Source: Nostoc sp. PA-18-2419
GTDB lineage: Bacteria; Cyanobacteriota; Cyanobacteriia; Cyanobacteriales; Nostocaceae
Assembly: GCF_005869855.1 (NCBI RefSeq)
Contig: NZ_SZNH01000003.1
Location: 186,001-250,000, forward strand
Length of the DNA stretch: 64,000 nucleotides
Direction of reading: 5' to 3'
Shown here: positions 48,879-58,346 of the stretch, piece after piece
Numbering within the stretch: position 1 is the stretch's first letter
Layout of the letters: each line of letters begins with the position of its first letter
Made by a program: the position numbers and the translations under genes
The notes under the pieces: generated by a model
What the model was told of the DNA's origin: nothing
Database searches by the model: none
What the model saw: only the letters and a program-made list of their open reading frames with translations

Positions 48879-50120
48879 ATTGTTAAATTCTAACCTTGAC
48901 AATTTATTATTCCCAAATGACTAAGATTCTCGTCTTTTCTTCTTAAATCAGCAAATAGCAAACAGTTATCAGATTTATGGTGTGCTGTTACGATGCATCA
49001 ACGCTTACCACCAACTTTTTGGGAACACTTTCAGCCAAGGCACAAAATTGATAACTATTAACAAACTTATTATGTACTTTCACGGAAAAGTAAATTTAGT
49101 TTGGAGATTGCTATCTATACTTTTTTGTGGAATAAAATCTCGGTAATTACAGAGAAAAATTACACAAACTCATCTCTAAGAAATATAAGACTATTTTATG
49201 TATAGTAATTAAAAAAGCTGGATATTTATGAATCTAGTAATTTTACTGAAGCCACTGATTGTTTTTACTTCATAAATTTAATTATTGATTCCCTTACCAT
49301 AGTTTTCTGGTTGATTGATATTCAACTGAACTGGTAATAAATAATTAATGGAGAATTCTCTGACAATCGGATATGGGTGCTATTTGCTCAAGAAAGCTGA
49401 CCGTCTTTCTTCATCAATAATGCTGTCATTCTCTAGATAAAAGAATTTATAAAAAATAATTCACAAATTTAAAGTTTTTTATTACTAATTTTGAATTAGG
49501 GTATTTACTTAGGAAAGCATTTGTGATACTTTCATGTTGACTAAGATAATTTTAAAAACACCAAACTAAACTCAGTAAACACACTTAAATGTACTGATTG
49601 GATGACGAGTATCAATTTTGCATAACTGCAATAAATCTTAAATATAACTTTGTATAAATTATGTAAAATTAACCAACTAACAAACTGTGCTTAATTTATT
49701 AAAACTATCGTTAGAATTCTCCCATTCAGAACAGCTAAATCGCTGAATTGATGAAACTTCAAGACTCCACCTTGATACTTTGCAGACAATTGAGCAGTCA
49801 TACCAATCTTGATTTTGCAGCTATTCTGACTTCGAATTTGAAGAATTATTACAAACTATCTTTGTATTGAATAATCTAACAGCAGTAACCATGTGAGCTA
49901 AATATAGGTTTGTAATTAGTAAATTTGTTATCTGTGGTATGACGTATTTATACACACCCAATCCCCAGTCGGAAAGTTAGGAGTTAGAAGTGAGCCAGCT
50001 TAGTCTTAAAGGTTTTCTTGATGAGGGAATGGCAAACCCCGAAGGAGTTAAGAACTGTATTAATTCTTCATCGCTAACTCGTAACTTGACAACTCACTTT
50101 TACCTTGTAACTTATTTGAC
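48879..50120. other. Long divergent spacer, no gene recognised
   Basis: About 1.24 kb, very AT-rich, between the hybrid kinase gene and the ABC exporter gene, so promoters for both lie here. A copy of a GC-rich dispersed repeat is at 49989-50050. A possible 30-codon frame at 49349 has no ribosome-binding site. No double-glycine leader peptide was recognised, although this is a place where an exporter substrate could be encoded. Confidence 0.5.
49989..50050 (+). repeat. Dispersed GC-rich repeat, copy 2
   Basis: The segment gtgagccagcttagtcttaa to caaaccccgaaggagtt is related to 30128-30205, though diverged and shorter inside. Confidence 0.45.
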
Positions 50121-53100
50121 ATGACTTATATAAAGAACACTTTTCTGGAATTTCTCACTAACCTAGAAGGGTTTGATCGCTTACCGGACGAAGCGATCGC
50201 CAACGTATCCGAACAACTACAAGCTTGGCGCTATCGCTTGGGTCAAAAACTAATCGGTAAAGAAAATCTGCCGCAACAAATATCGATCGTTTATGAGGGA
50301 CAAGTGCGGTTGTTGGGATACGAACCCCAAACGCAGATCCCAACCACCTTGAAATTACTGCAACCAGGGGAAATCATCGGTGAAATTGGTTTATTACGCG
50401 ATATTCCTTGTGAAACAGCGATCGCCTCCACTGAAGTAATATGTTTAACCTTGAATGCAGCAGTATATTTTCAGCTTTTAGATACCTACCCAGCTTTTGC
50501 ACAAGCTCGGAAAAACCGCAGTAATTTAGTCGAAGTTTTTGACATTCTCGGTTCCTATTGGCAAAAGCAAGCGATCGCGACATTAAATCTCAAAGAATTG
50601 ACACAAATAGCTTTACCAGAAGCGACAATTCACTATTTGCCTCCAGGGAAAAATTCATTCGAGCAACTCGATAGCAAACGCGTTTGGTTTGTCAGTGGTG
50701 GGGGTACAGTAACAAATTTTTCTGTTGGCGAGCGGCTAGAAGCAGAGGATGATCGCGACAAGATCGAAGTTATCGGTGGAAGTCCTGTACGGTTGGTGGG
50801 TCTAAATCCCTCTAATTTAATCTTGCAAGATAGTCATCAAATACAACTTGCAGTCAGTCAGAGCCAATCGCATAGTCAAGACGAAATAGATATTCCCTAC
50901 GCATCGGATGAGATAGTTGTACCACAAACAACCAGTCAGACCTCAAATAGTTCGGCAAAACGGATAAAATACCCATTTTTTGGCGGTAAAGGAGAATTAA
51001 ATACAGCCTTCGCCTGCTTCCAAATGCTCACGAAACACTTAGAAATACCGTTTCGTCGAGAAGTAATTCGCCGCATTTTAAACGAGCAAATCAAACGCCA
51101 GGGTACTATCTCGTTTCCAGCTATTGCCTACCTAGCAGAGTTGATTGGACTTAAAGTACAACTTGTAGAGCTACCTGTGGCGTCAGTAACGCGCATTCCG
51201 ACACCAGCGTTGATTCGCTATGCTGATAATTTTGCCGTTTTATATGCAGCCGATGCGAATACTATGGTTGTGGGTGTACCATCCGAAGGAATTGTTCGCT
51301 GCAAACCCGCTCAATTTGTTGAACAATTAGATATCGACCCTACTAACTTTCCGCCGCAAGTTAGGGTATTACTGCTAACACCCACTAAAGAAACACCCCA
51401 AGAACGTTTTGGTTTGCGGTGGTTTCTTCCTTATTTGTCACGCTATCGCCGAGTACTGATCGAAGTATTTATTGCTTCCTTTTTCGTACAGTTAGCAGCA
51501 TTGGCGAATCCCTTAGTTGTGCAGTTAATTATCGACAAAGTTATTACCCAAAATAGTATTGGTACTCTACATATTTTGGGTGTTTTACTATTAGTAGTTG
51601 GGCTATTTGAAGCAGTATTAACTACCTTACGAACCTATTTATTTGTCGATACCACAAATCGCATCGATATGGGTCTAGGTTCGCAAATTATCGACCACTT
51701 ACTACGTCTACCACTGCGCTACTTTGAACGCCGACCGGTGGGCGAACTTTCTACTCGGATTAACGAATTAGAGAACATCCGTCAATTCCTCACTGGTACT
51801 GCTTTAACAGTGGGGTTGGATGCTTTATTTTCCTTGGTTTATATCGGTGTGATGCTGATTTATAGCTGGCAACTCACCTTGGTCGGTTTAAGCACAATTC
51901 CGGTGTTTGTGATTATTACTTTAATAGCATCTCCCACGATTAGCAGACAATTACGCTCTAAAGCTGAACGTAATGCCGAAACTCAATCTTATTTAGTGGA
52001 GGTAATGTCAGGAATTCAAACAGTAAAAGCGCAAAATATCGAATTGCGATCGCGCTTTTCCTGGCAAGAGCGTTATGCTCGTTTTGTCGCTGCTGGTTTT
52101 AAAACAGTTGTCACTTCTACTCTCGCCAACTCTACCAGTAACTTTCTCAACAAACTCAGCAGCTTACTAGTTTTATGGGTAGGAGCTTATTTAGTACTCG
52201 AACAACAATTAACCTTAGGTGAATTAATCGCCTTTAGAATTATCTCTGGTTACGTGACCAGTCCAGTATTGCGCTTAGCTCAACTTTGGCAAAGCTTCCA
52301 AGAAACTGCCTTGTCCATAGAACGTTTGAGCGATATTGTCGATACGCCAGAAGAAGCAGAAACAGACCGTTACAATATACCCTTACCAACGATTACCGGA
52401 GCAGTCAAATACGAGAATGTTTCCTTTCGATTTGGTACCAGTGGCCCTCTCCAACTTTCTAACGTCAACCTCGAATTTCCTCCTGGAAAATTTATCGGAA
52501 TTGTTGGACAAAGTGGTTCTGGCAAAAGTACGATGATGAAATTATTGCTGAGGCTTTATGAAACCGAGTCGGGCAGAATTTTGATTGATGGTTATGATAT
52601 TGCCAAAGTAGAACTTTATTCACTGCGACGACAAATTGGTGTAGTCCCTCAAGAAACATTGTTATTTGATGGAAGCGTTCAAGAAAATATTGCTCTGACA
52701 AATCCCGATGCCACAACCGAAGAAATTATCCAAGCGGCTCAGGTAGCCTGCGCTCACGAATTTATCATGAACTTGCCCAACGGTTATAACACACGGGTAG
52801 GAGAACGAGGTTCTGCACTTTCTGGTGGACAACGCCAAAGAATTGCGATCGCCCGTTCGGTGTTACAACGACCAAAATTACTCGTTTTAGATGAAGCAAC
52901 CAGCGCATTAGATTATCCTACAGAGCGCCAAATATGTCTCAACTTAGCTAGGTCATTCCAGGGAAATACAGTATTTTTTATTACCCACAGATTGAACACT
53001 GTTAGTAATGCAGACATCATCGTTGTGATGGATAACAGCAGAGTTATAGAACAAGGTAGCCATCAAGAATTAATGGCTGCTAAAGGTCATTATTACTACT

Positions 53101-53129
53101 TATATCACCAGCAAGAAGTGAACTTATGA
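50121..53129 (+). CDS. CNBD - C39-like ABC exporter
   Basis: A type I secretion-type ABC exporter of 1002 residues. Residues about 1-130 form a cyclic-nucleotide-binding-like domain (LQPGEIIGEIGLLRDIPCETA). Residues about 280-425 look like a C39 peptidase domain, but the Cys of the catalytic CG motif is Asn (GELNTAFACF) and the later His appears as Asn (DNFAVLYAAD), so it is probably a non-cleaving C39-like docking domain as in HlyB. The transmembrane domain covers about 430-725, then the ATPase with Walker A GQSGSGKST (about 794), LSGGQRQRIA (about 902) and FITHRLNTV. It is followed by an HlyD gene. HetC has a related layout, but no hetP is nearby. Confidence 0.87.
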   Translation: MTYIKNTFLEFLTNLEGFDRLPDEAIANVSEQLQAWRYRLGQKLIGKENLPQQISIVYEGQVRLLGYEPQTQIPTTLKLLQPGEIIGEIGLLRDIPCETAIASTEVICLTLNAAVYFQLLDTYPAFAQARKNRSNLVEVFDILGSYWQKQAIATLNLKELTQIALPEATIHYLPPGKNSFEQLDSKRVWFVSGGGTVTNFSVGERLEAEDDRDKIEVIGGSPVRLVGLNPSNLILQDSHQIQLAVSQSQSHSQDEIDIPYASDEIVVPQTTSQTSNSSAKRIKYPFFGGKGELNTAFACFQMLTKHLEIPFRREVIRRILNEQIKRQGTISFPAIAYLAELIGLKVQLVELPVASVTRIPTPALIRYADNFAVLYAADANTMVVGVPSEGIVRCKPAQFVEQLDIDPTNFPPQVRVLLLTPTKETPQERFGLRWFLPYLSRYRRVLIEVFIASFFVQLAALANPLVVQLIIDKVITQNSIGTLHILGVLLLVVGLFEAVLTTLRTYLFVDTTNRIDMGLGSQIIDHLLRLPLRYFERRPVGELSTRINELENIRQFLTGTALTVGLDALFSLVYIGVMLIYSWQLTLVGLSTIPVFVIITLIASPTISRQLRSKAERNAETQSYLVEVMSGIQTVKAQNIELRSRFSWQERYARFVAAGFKTVVTSTLANSTSNFLNKLSSLLVLWVGAYLVLEQQLTLGELIAFRIISGYVTSPVLRLAQLWQSFQETALSIERLSDIVDTPEEAETDRYNIPLPTITGAVKYENVSFRFGTSGPLQLSNVNLEFPPGKFIGIVGQSGSGKSTMMKLLLRLYETESGRILIDGYDIAKVELYSLRRQIGVVPQETLLFDGSVQENIALTNPDATTEEIIQAAQVACAHEFIMNLPNGYNTRVGERGSALSGGQRQRIAIARSVLQRPKLLVLDEATSALDYPTERQICLNLARSFQGNTVFFITHRLNTVSNADIIVVMDNSRVIEQGSHQELMAAKGHYYYLYHQQEVNL

Positions 53130-53191
53130 GCAGGAATCAGAATTCCCAATCGACTATATTTCACTGCACTAACAGAATTCAGCAATAACTA

Positions 53192-53230
53192 TAGGGTGGA
53201 CACTAGCTATCGATGTTGGTGTCCACCCTA
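53192..53230. terminator. Perfect 12-bp hairpin between exporter and HlyD genes
   Basis: Arms tagggtggacac and gtgtccaccctac pair exactly over 12 bp with a 15-nt loop, 62 nt after the exporter stop and 45 nt before HlyD. It may reduce readthrough so that the adaptor is made in a different amount, or it may be a dispersed repeat. Confidence 0.5.
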
Positions 53231-53274
53231 CAAAAATTTCATTTTCAATCCCAAATCCCACATCCCAAATCAAT

Positions 53275-54843
53275 ATGACTCAACTTAATGGAAATCACAC
53301 CAACGGGAATCATAAGAACGGAGCAAAACAAGATTCACGAGTAGTTACAAAACAACAGAAAACTGCTCCAGAATCTTTAATTAACTCAAATCCTCAAGAG
53401 TTTGAGCAGTCGGTTATTTTGCGCCAATCTCCAGTTTGGTCGCGTACAATCATGGTGACCTTAATAGCCTTAGCTTGTTTTGGAGTTGCTTGGGCTTATT
53501 TTGCCAAAATTGAGCAAGTAGTACCAGCAACAGGACAATTAAAACCGGAAGGAACAGTTAAAGAAGTCCAGGCTCCTGTCAGTGGAGTAGTCAAAGCAGT
53601 TTATGTCAAAGATGGGCAAGAAGTCAAGCAAGGAGATTTGCTACTGACTTTTGATTCCATCGCCTCTGTTGCTGAATTAAATTCTTTGAATAAAATTCGT
53701 ACTGCATTAACTAAAGAAAACCAAATTTATCGGCAATTAATGGGAGCAAGTAATGGTACTACATCGGAATTATTATTTTTGCGTAGTAAGTTAGCACCAG
53801 AAACTGCTTTTTTATTAAAAAATCGATCAGCTTTAGTATCAGAAAATGATTTATTGCGGTCTCAATTAAGAAAATCTGGTCAAGATTATGCACTAGGAAT
53901 TGATGAACAGCAACGTTTACAAGTTGCCAAGCAAGAATTAGATTCTCGTTCTTCAGCAGCACGGTTAGAAGTAGAAAAAACTAAGAAACAACTTACTCAA
54001 ACCGAAGTGAAAATGGAAGACAGTAAATCAAGTTTAGCTATTCAACAGAGAATTTTAGATAAACTGAAAATCCTCTCAGAAGAAGGTGGCATTTCTCAGC
54101 TTCAGTATCTTAACCAACAACAAGAAGTACAAAACCGCACAGCGGAAGTAGCGCAATTAGGCGAAGAAGTGAAACGTCTCCAGTTGGATATTGAAAAAGG
54201 ACAGCAAGAGGTAAGCAATACAGTAGCTATCACTGATAAAGACGTTTTGGATAAAATAGCTGATAATAAAAAACGTATTGCTGAAATAGATAGCCAATTC
54301 ATGAAAGTTGTATTGGAGAATGAGCAGCGTTTAGCAGATATCAATAGTAAAATCTCTCAATCACAGCTAAATGTTAAATATCAAGAGCTCCGCGCCCCGG
54401 TAGCCGGAACAGTTTTCGATTTACAAGCCAAAAATCCTGGATTTGTAGCAAATCCAACTACAAAAATGCTGCAAATTGTCCCGAATGAAAATTATATCGG
54501 TGAAGTTTTCATCACAAACAAAGATATCGGTTTTGTGCGAAAAGGTATGAAAGCAGATGTCAGAATTGACTCTTTTCCTTACAGCGAGTTTGGCGATATT
54601 AAAGGAGAAGTAATGGGAATAGGATCGGACGCATTACCCCCAGATCAAACACATCAATTTTATCGGTTCCCGGCAAAAATCCATTTGGATCGACAATCGT
54701 TAGTTATTAAGAGTAAAAACGTGACTTTACAGTCAGGGATGTCTATCAGTGCCAATATAAAAGTGCGGGAAGAACGAACTGTGTTGAGTCTGTTTACTGA
54801 GTTATTTACTAAGCAAGTTGATACTCTCAAAGAGGTTCGTTAA
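53275..54843 (+). CDS. HlyD-family membrane fusion protein
   Basis: The periplasmic adaptor that joins an inner-membrane ABC exporter to a TolC-type channel. An N-terminal cytoplasmic tail of about 60 polar residues leads to one membrane helix (TIMVTLIALACFGVAWAYF), then a biotinyl-lipoyl-like half (VQAPVSGVVKAVYVKDGQEVKQGD), a long coiled coil (about 140-350), the second half (YQELRAPVAGTVFDL) and a beta-barrel domain. ATG 53275 is used; low-complexity NGNHTNGNHKNG follows. Adjacency to the exporter makes the two a transport pair; no outer-membrane channel gene is here, so a shared TolC is likely. Confidence 0.92.
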   Translation: MTQLNGNHTNGNHKNGAKQDSRVVTKQQKTAPESLINSNPQEFEQSVILRQSPVWSRTIMVTLIALACFGVAWAYFAKIEQVVPATGQLKPEGTVKEVQAPVSGVVKAVYVKDGQEVKQGDLLLTFDSIASVAELNSLNKIRTALTKENQIYRQLMGASNGTTSELLFLRSKLAPETAFLLKNRSALVSENDLLRSQLRKSGQDYALGIDEQQRLQVAKQELDSRSSAARLEVEKTKKQLTQTEVKMEDSKSSLAIQQRILDKLKILSEEGGISQLQYLNQQQEVQNRTAEVAQLGEEVKRLQLDIEKGQQEVSNTVAITDKDVLDKIADNKKRIAEIDSQFMKVVLENEQRLADINSKISQSQLNVKYQELRAPVAGTVFDLQAKNPGFVANPTTKMLQIVPNENYIGEVFITNKDIGFVRKGMKADVRIDSFPYSEFGDIKGEVMGIGSDALPPDQTHQFYRFPAKIHLDRQSLVIKSKNVTLQSGMSISANIKVREERTVLSLFTELFTKQVDTLKEVR

Positions 54844-55020
54844 CTTGTGAAGTTGTAAAAGCAATTGCAAATTTATTAATGCTGAGATTGAATGGTACAT
54901 CAACCTTTGGCGTAACACACCCTATTGATTAATGCATATCAAATTATAGGTAAGGGCGTACAATAGTACGCCTATAAAGCTGTTGCTATAAACCTTAAAG
55001 AACTCAAGATTTTACTACAA

Positions 55021-56004
55021 TCATTTCACTTGAAACATCAAATACGTTCCTCCTAAACCTTCTAAAATGGTGCGTGTATTCGCAATCATCATTTTTTGAT
55101 AGGTATCTGCTTCGCTTCCAGGTTCTCCAAGTCCCTCGGAATACAGTTCCCTGTCAGAAATTTTCACATTAGCTTGTGTGGCTACAGATTGAATCAAATT
55201 AGGATTAATTGCTACCTCAGAAAAAATGGTTGGTACTTTAGTCTGTTTAATATTTTTAGCTAAATTATTCACTCGTGCAGCTGTCAGTTTTTCTGTACTA
55301 CTAATACCTTCCATTCCCCCTGCTAATGAGATACCGTATGCTTTAGCATAATAACTGAGGGCATCAGAGGTAGTAACCAACTTGCGTTGTTTAGTAGGAA
55401 TACTCGCAACTCTTGATTTAATCCAGCTATCTAGTTGAGTGAGTTCATTTGTGATTTTTTTGGTATTGCTGGTATAAACTTCTGCATCACTAGATGCTAA
55501 CTTTCTCAAGTTACTATTAATTACTTTTACCATCTCTATCGCATTCTTAGTATTGTGCCAAACATGAGGATCGGTTAATATCCTATCCCCTTTCTGAAAT
55601 TTTTGCGGCTTAGATACTGCAACTTGCCCGACAGCTATTTTTGGTGCAGAATTTTTAGTCGCTTTGATTAATTTGATTAAATTTGGTTCAAAATTGTAAC
55701 CAGTATAGAAAATCAGATTGGCTTGCTCTATAGCTTTACGATCTTCTGGTTTTGGTTTATAAATTTTGGGATTGGTAGTTGGGGAAATCAAACAAGTGAG
55801 GTTAACTCTATTCCCGGCAACTTGTTTAGTTAAGTCACAGAGTACGCTTGTAGTTGCTACAACTCGGGGAAGATTCTCATTTACCTCGGTACTAGTCTGA
55901 GTAAATGTAGTTTTTATAGCTTGATTTTGACACCCAACAAATCCAATCATTAATGCAATAAGTATACCTCGGAATAAAGTTTTTTTGTGTGATTTTTTTG
56001 ACAT
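55021..56004 (-). CDS. Cluster A-I metal-binding lipoprotein, atypical ligands
   Basis: A ZnuA/MntC-like substrate-binding lipoprotein of an ABC metal importer, 327 residues. Lipobox MIGFVGC (Cys 25). Family motifs are VVATTSVLCDLTKQVAG, DPHVWHNTKNAIEMV, and STEKLTAARVNNLA. The usual first metal His before Y-P-P-D is Lys 80 (NPKIYKPKPED), the central His is kept (His 147), the third position is Asp (TTSDALSYYAK) and the last Asp appears as Glu 290 (LYSEGLG). Metal choice may therefore differ or binding may be weak. No permease or ATPase gene is adjacent. A GATAATC half-site lies 30 nt upstream of the start. Confidence 0.82.
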   Translation of the reverse strand: MSKKSHKKTLFRGILIALMIGFVGCQNQAIKTTFTQTSTEVNENLPRVVATTSVLCDLTKQVAGNRVNLTCLISPTTNPKIYKPKPEDRKAIEQANLIFYTGYNFEPNLIKLIKATKNSAPKIAVGQVAVSKPQKFQKGDRILTDPHVWHNTKNAIEMVKVINSNLRKLASSDAEVYTSNTKKITNELTQLDSWIKSRVASIPTKQRKLVTTSDALSYYAKAYGISLAGGMEGISSTEKLTAARVNNLAKNIKQTKVPTIFSEVAINPNLIQSVATQANVKISDRELYSEGLGEPGSEADTYQKMMIANTRTILEGLGGTYLMFQVK

Positions 56005-56784
56005 CCTTATCTCCTAGTGGATGCATAAAAAAAGATAATCAATATTCTTGAACAAGTCAGGATTGATGAATTCAAAATTTAGAATTCAACAAACAAAGTT
56101 TTTGTAGATAAAATGTAGCTTCACGCAACGGGTTGCAAAACTGCTAAAGGTAAAAGCACCAAGATACGAGGCGATGCTAGGGTGTCTTTGATAGAAGCAT
56201 CAAGCAACTATACCATCGTGCCGATCTGCCGTCAAAGTGGCAAATTGATTAAGGAAAGGAACATAGGATAATGGGGCGAGCAATCGTAGGGGTTGATGGA
56301 AGCAAACCAAGTCGTGAATCTAAGGCAATTGTAGCTGTGGTTTCGCCAGGTGTGGATATGTATTTGTTACAAAATTGGGGAATTAGTGATTTTTAACCAT
56401 TAGCTGATTGCTCTTATTTCTGAAAAAAAGCTATATTTAGGAAAAGCTGGTGATCGCTTATATCAACCCCATCATTAAAAGTAATTGCTGATACTAAAGT
56501 AGCAGATGTGATCGCTGGAATTAGCACTATACCATACTGATTTGACACAGTTGCTTAGAAGGCGATCGCAAACAAATCAATTTCAATTGTTCGGCACGAC
56601 ATTATTTAGATGAATAAATAAAAGTCCAATAAATCAATTTTAGATTTTGAATTTAATAAAACCCAAAATAGCCAAGGTTTTAAAGCCATCCAGTTGGACT
56701 CAAACTCATTGTGACTTTTGGCTCACGAGTTAGTGAATTATTTAGCAAAAAATTTCTCGAAGCTGACATCGACTAAGATTAACA
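56005..56784. other. Spacer with decayed coding traces
   Basis: 780 nt upstream of a membrane protein gene. It holds a candidate metalloregulator site (56034-56047) and a possible short frame at 56271-56396 (41 codons, beginning MGRAIVGVDGSKPS) with AAGGAAAGGA upstream. Further coding-like pieces in other frames (LIALISEKKLYLGKAGD) follow, each ended by stops. This looks like a decayed gene, but no family was recognised. Confidence 0.4.
56034..56047. promoter_or_regulatory. Possible Fur/Zur-like site
   Basis: The sequence gataatcaatattc is an imperfect inverted repeat with a good GATAATC half-site. It is 30 nt upstream of the metal-binding lipoprotein start on the minus strand, where a Zur or Fur repressor would act. 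Only one half matches well, so this is a weak prediction. Confidence 0.3.
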
Positions 56785-57120
56785 ATGGTAATTATAGTTG
56801 TCATCATTAACACCTTGATTTCGTTGCTCCTACTCTATGTCGCTTGGCAGGTATGGCAACTTAAGCAGCAATTAGCATCTATAGCAGATAGGTTAACCGC
56901 CTATGAAAGTTCTACCCATGCAACACTCTATAAAGCACCTGAAAATATTTATTTAAGTCAGCAGAACATTTATAACTTACGGCAGAGAAACCAAGTATTA
57001 CAGATACAAATTCAACAAGTGCAACAAATTATCAGTCTGATTTTGCTAGGGCGGCAAATCTGGCAGCGTTATTTTCAGAGGCTAGAGTTAACACCAGCCA
57101 AAACAGCACTCACAAAATAA
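56785..57120 (+). CDS. Single-helix membrane protein, unknown
   Basis: A 111-residue protein with one N-terminal membrane helix (IIVVIINTLISLLLLYVAW) followed by a cytoplasmic coiled-coil-like part (LKQQLASIADRL; QVLQIQIQQVQQII). It is the first of three same-strand genes whose products all look like helical, membrane-anchored proteins. No family name was recognised. ATG 56785 is a clear start. The gap to the next gene is 327 nt, so an internal promoter for the next two is likely. Confidence 0.65.
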   Translation: MVIIVVIINTLISLLLLYVAWQVWQLKQQLASIADRLTAYESSTHATLYKAPENIYLSQQNIYNLRQRNQVLQIQIQQVQQIISLILLGRQIWQRYFQRLELTPAKTALTK

Positions 57121-57447
57121 GTTAATTAACAAAAGATAACAATTGAAGAACTCTTTAATTAGAAATCAGAATTATGAGTGCCCAATTCTGACACCTTTGC
57201 AGAGCTTTCCTTGCTTTGCTGTGAATTCTTAGAATAAAAGCAACATGTGTGGCTGAAATTTTGTCAGGATAGTAACTACTACACTGTGATCAAAGCTTGC
57301 CTACCTGAAACAAGCGGCTTAAGCTCCTTTCCTGGTGAGTTGATTATGGTAGCTGGATTTGGGTTCTGCTGCATATAGATAAAATTGTTTAAGTCTTGCA
57401 AGGGGGGAAAACCCACCTAAAATGGGTCTAAGGAGAGAAACAACAAG
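57121..57447. other. Spacer before YtxH gene
   Basis: 327 nt without an ORF. Just before the YtxH start a small stem (acccacctaaaatgggt) precedes the ribosome-binding site AAGGAG, which might modulate translation. Nothing else was recognised. Confidence 0.4.
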
Positions 57448-57795
57448 ATGTCTAATAACCGTTCTGGAATATTTGTTGGCGGTTTGATGCTGGGAGCGAC
57501 AATCGGCGCCTTAGCCGGATTGCTAGTTGCTCCACGCACAGGGCGCGAAACGCGTAAAATTTTGCAAAAATCTGCCAATGCTATCCCAGAATTGGCAGAA
57601 GATATATCAACAAGCGTGCAAATCCAGGCAGATCGTTTTTCTGCTAGCGCACTGCGAAACTTAGATGAAACTTTAGATAGATTACGGGAAGCGATCGCCG
57701 CAGGTGTAGATGCTAGTCAGCAAGAAAGCCAAGTCTTGAAGCGGCAATCTGTTGAGGACTCAGATTCTCTTCCCCACCAATTAGAACGCTTATAA
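57448..57795 (+). CDS. YtxH domain protein
   Basis: A 115-residue protein of the YtxH (gas-vesicle/general-stress-like) class: an N-terminal glycine-rich membrane helix FVGGLMLGATIGALAGLLVAP is followed by RTGRETRK and a long amphipathic helix. YtxH proteins are linked to general stress in Bacillus, but the cyanobacterial role is unknown. A strong AAGGAG site precedes ATG 57448. The next gene starts 12 nt after the stop, so the two form an operon. Confidence 0.8.
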   Translation: MSNNRSGIFVGGLMLGATIGALAGLLVAPRTGRETRKILQKSANAIPELAEDISTSVQIQADRFSASALRNLDETLDRLREAIAAGVDASQQESQVLKRQSVEDSDSLPHQLERL

Positions 57796-57806
57796 ATAAC
57801 GTAACT

Positions 57807-58346
57807 GTGATTGAACCCCTGTTTTGGTTGGGACTTTCCTTACTCTTAGTCGCTACAAGCTTGACTGCGGTTTTAGTGGCGGCTATACCGGCTTTGCAGG
57901 AGTTAGCACGCGCTGCTCGCAGTGCAGAAAAGCTATTTGACACACTCTCGCGAGAGTTACCGCCTACTCTAGATGCTATCCGCGTCACTGGTTTAGAAAT
58001 TACTGACTTAAGCGACGATGTCAGTCAAGGTGTCAAAAGTGCTAGTCAAGTCGTCAAACAAGTTGACCAAAGCCTTGATACTGCAAGAAAACAGGCTCAA
58101 AATCTGCAAGTAGGTACACGTAGCGTCTTAGTTGGCGTCAAAGCAGCTTGGAAAAACCTCACGCGCCAAAAACCAACCAGGCGAATCAGCGATCGCCTCA
58201 CTGACAATGAAAAACCAGCACTCACGTTGCGAGAACGAGAAGTGTTCAGACAACAAAATCACCGGATCAAAGCAGAAGCCTACCGCATCAATGACGCTTA
58301 TAACGAGACTGCTAATTGGGAAACAGATTTTGATGATGAAGATTGA
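57807..58346 (+). CDS. DUF948-like helical membrane protein
   Basis: A 179-residue protein with an N-terminal membrane helix (PLFWLGLSLLLVATSLTAVL), a long helical middle with regular small residues (LPPTLDAIRVTGLEITDLSD, then QVVKQVDQSLDTARKQAQN) as in DUF948 proteins, and a charged tail ending NWETDFDDED. Start is GTG 57807, 12 nt after the YtxH stop. Adjacent YtxH and DUF948-like genes also occur together in Gram-positive stress operons, so a shared envelope or stress role is likely but not proven. Confidence 0.72.
   Translation: MIEPLFWLGLSLLLVATSLTAVLVAAIPALQELARAARSAEKLFDTLSRELPPTLDAIRVTGLEITDLSDDVSQGVKSASQVVKQVDQSLDTARKQAQNLQVGTRSVLVGVKAAWKNLTRQKPTRRISDRLTDNEKPALTLREREVFRQQNHRIKAEAYRINDAYNETANWETDFDDED

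Noticed and set aside
49349-49441. A 30-codon frame upstream of the exporter as a possible secreted peptide
   Set aside because: No ribosome-binding site and no double-glycine leader; composition is like the surrounding spacer.
50121-53129. Naming the exporter hetC
   Set aside because: Domain layout is similar, but there is no hetP next to it and several related exporters exist in these genomes, so the symbol was not used.
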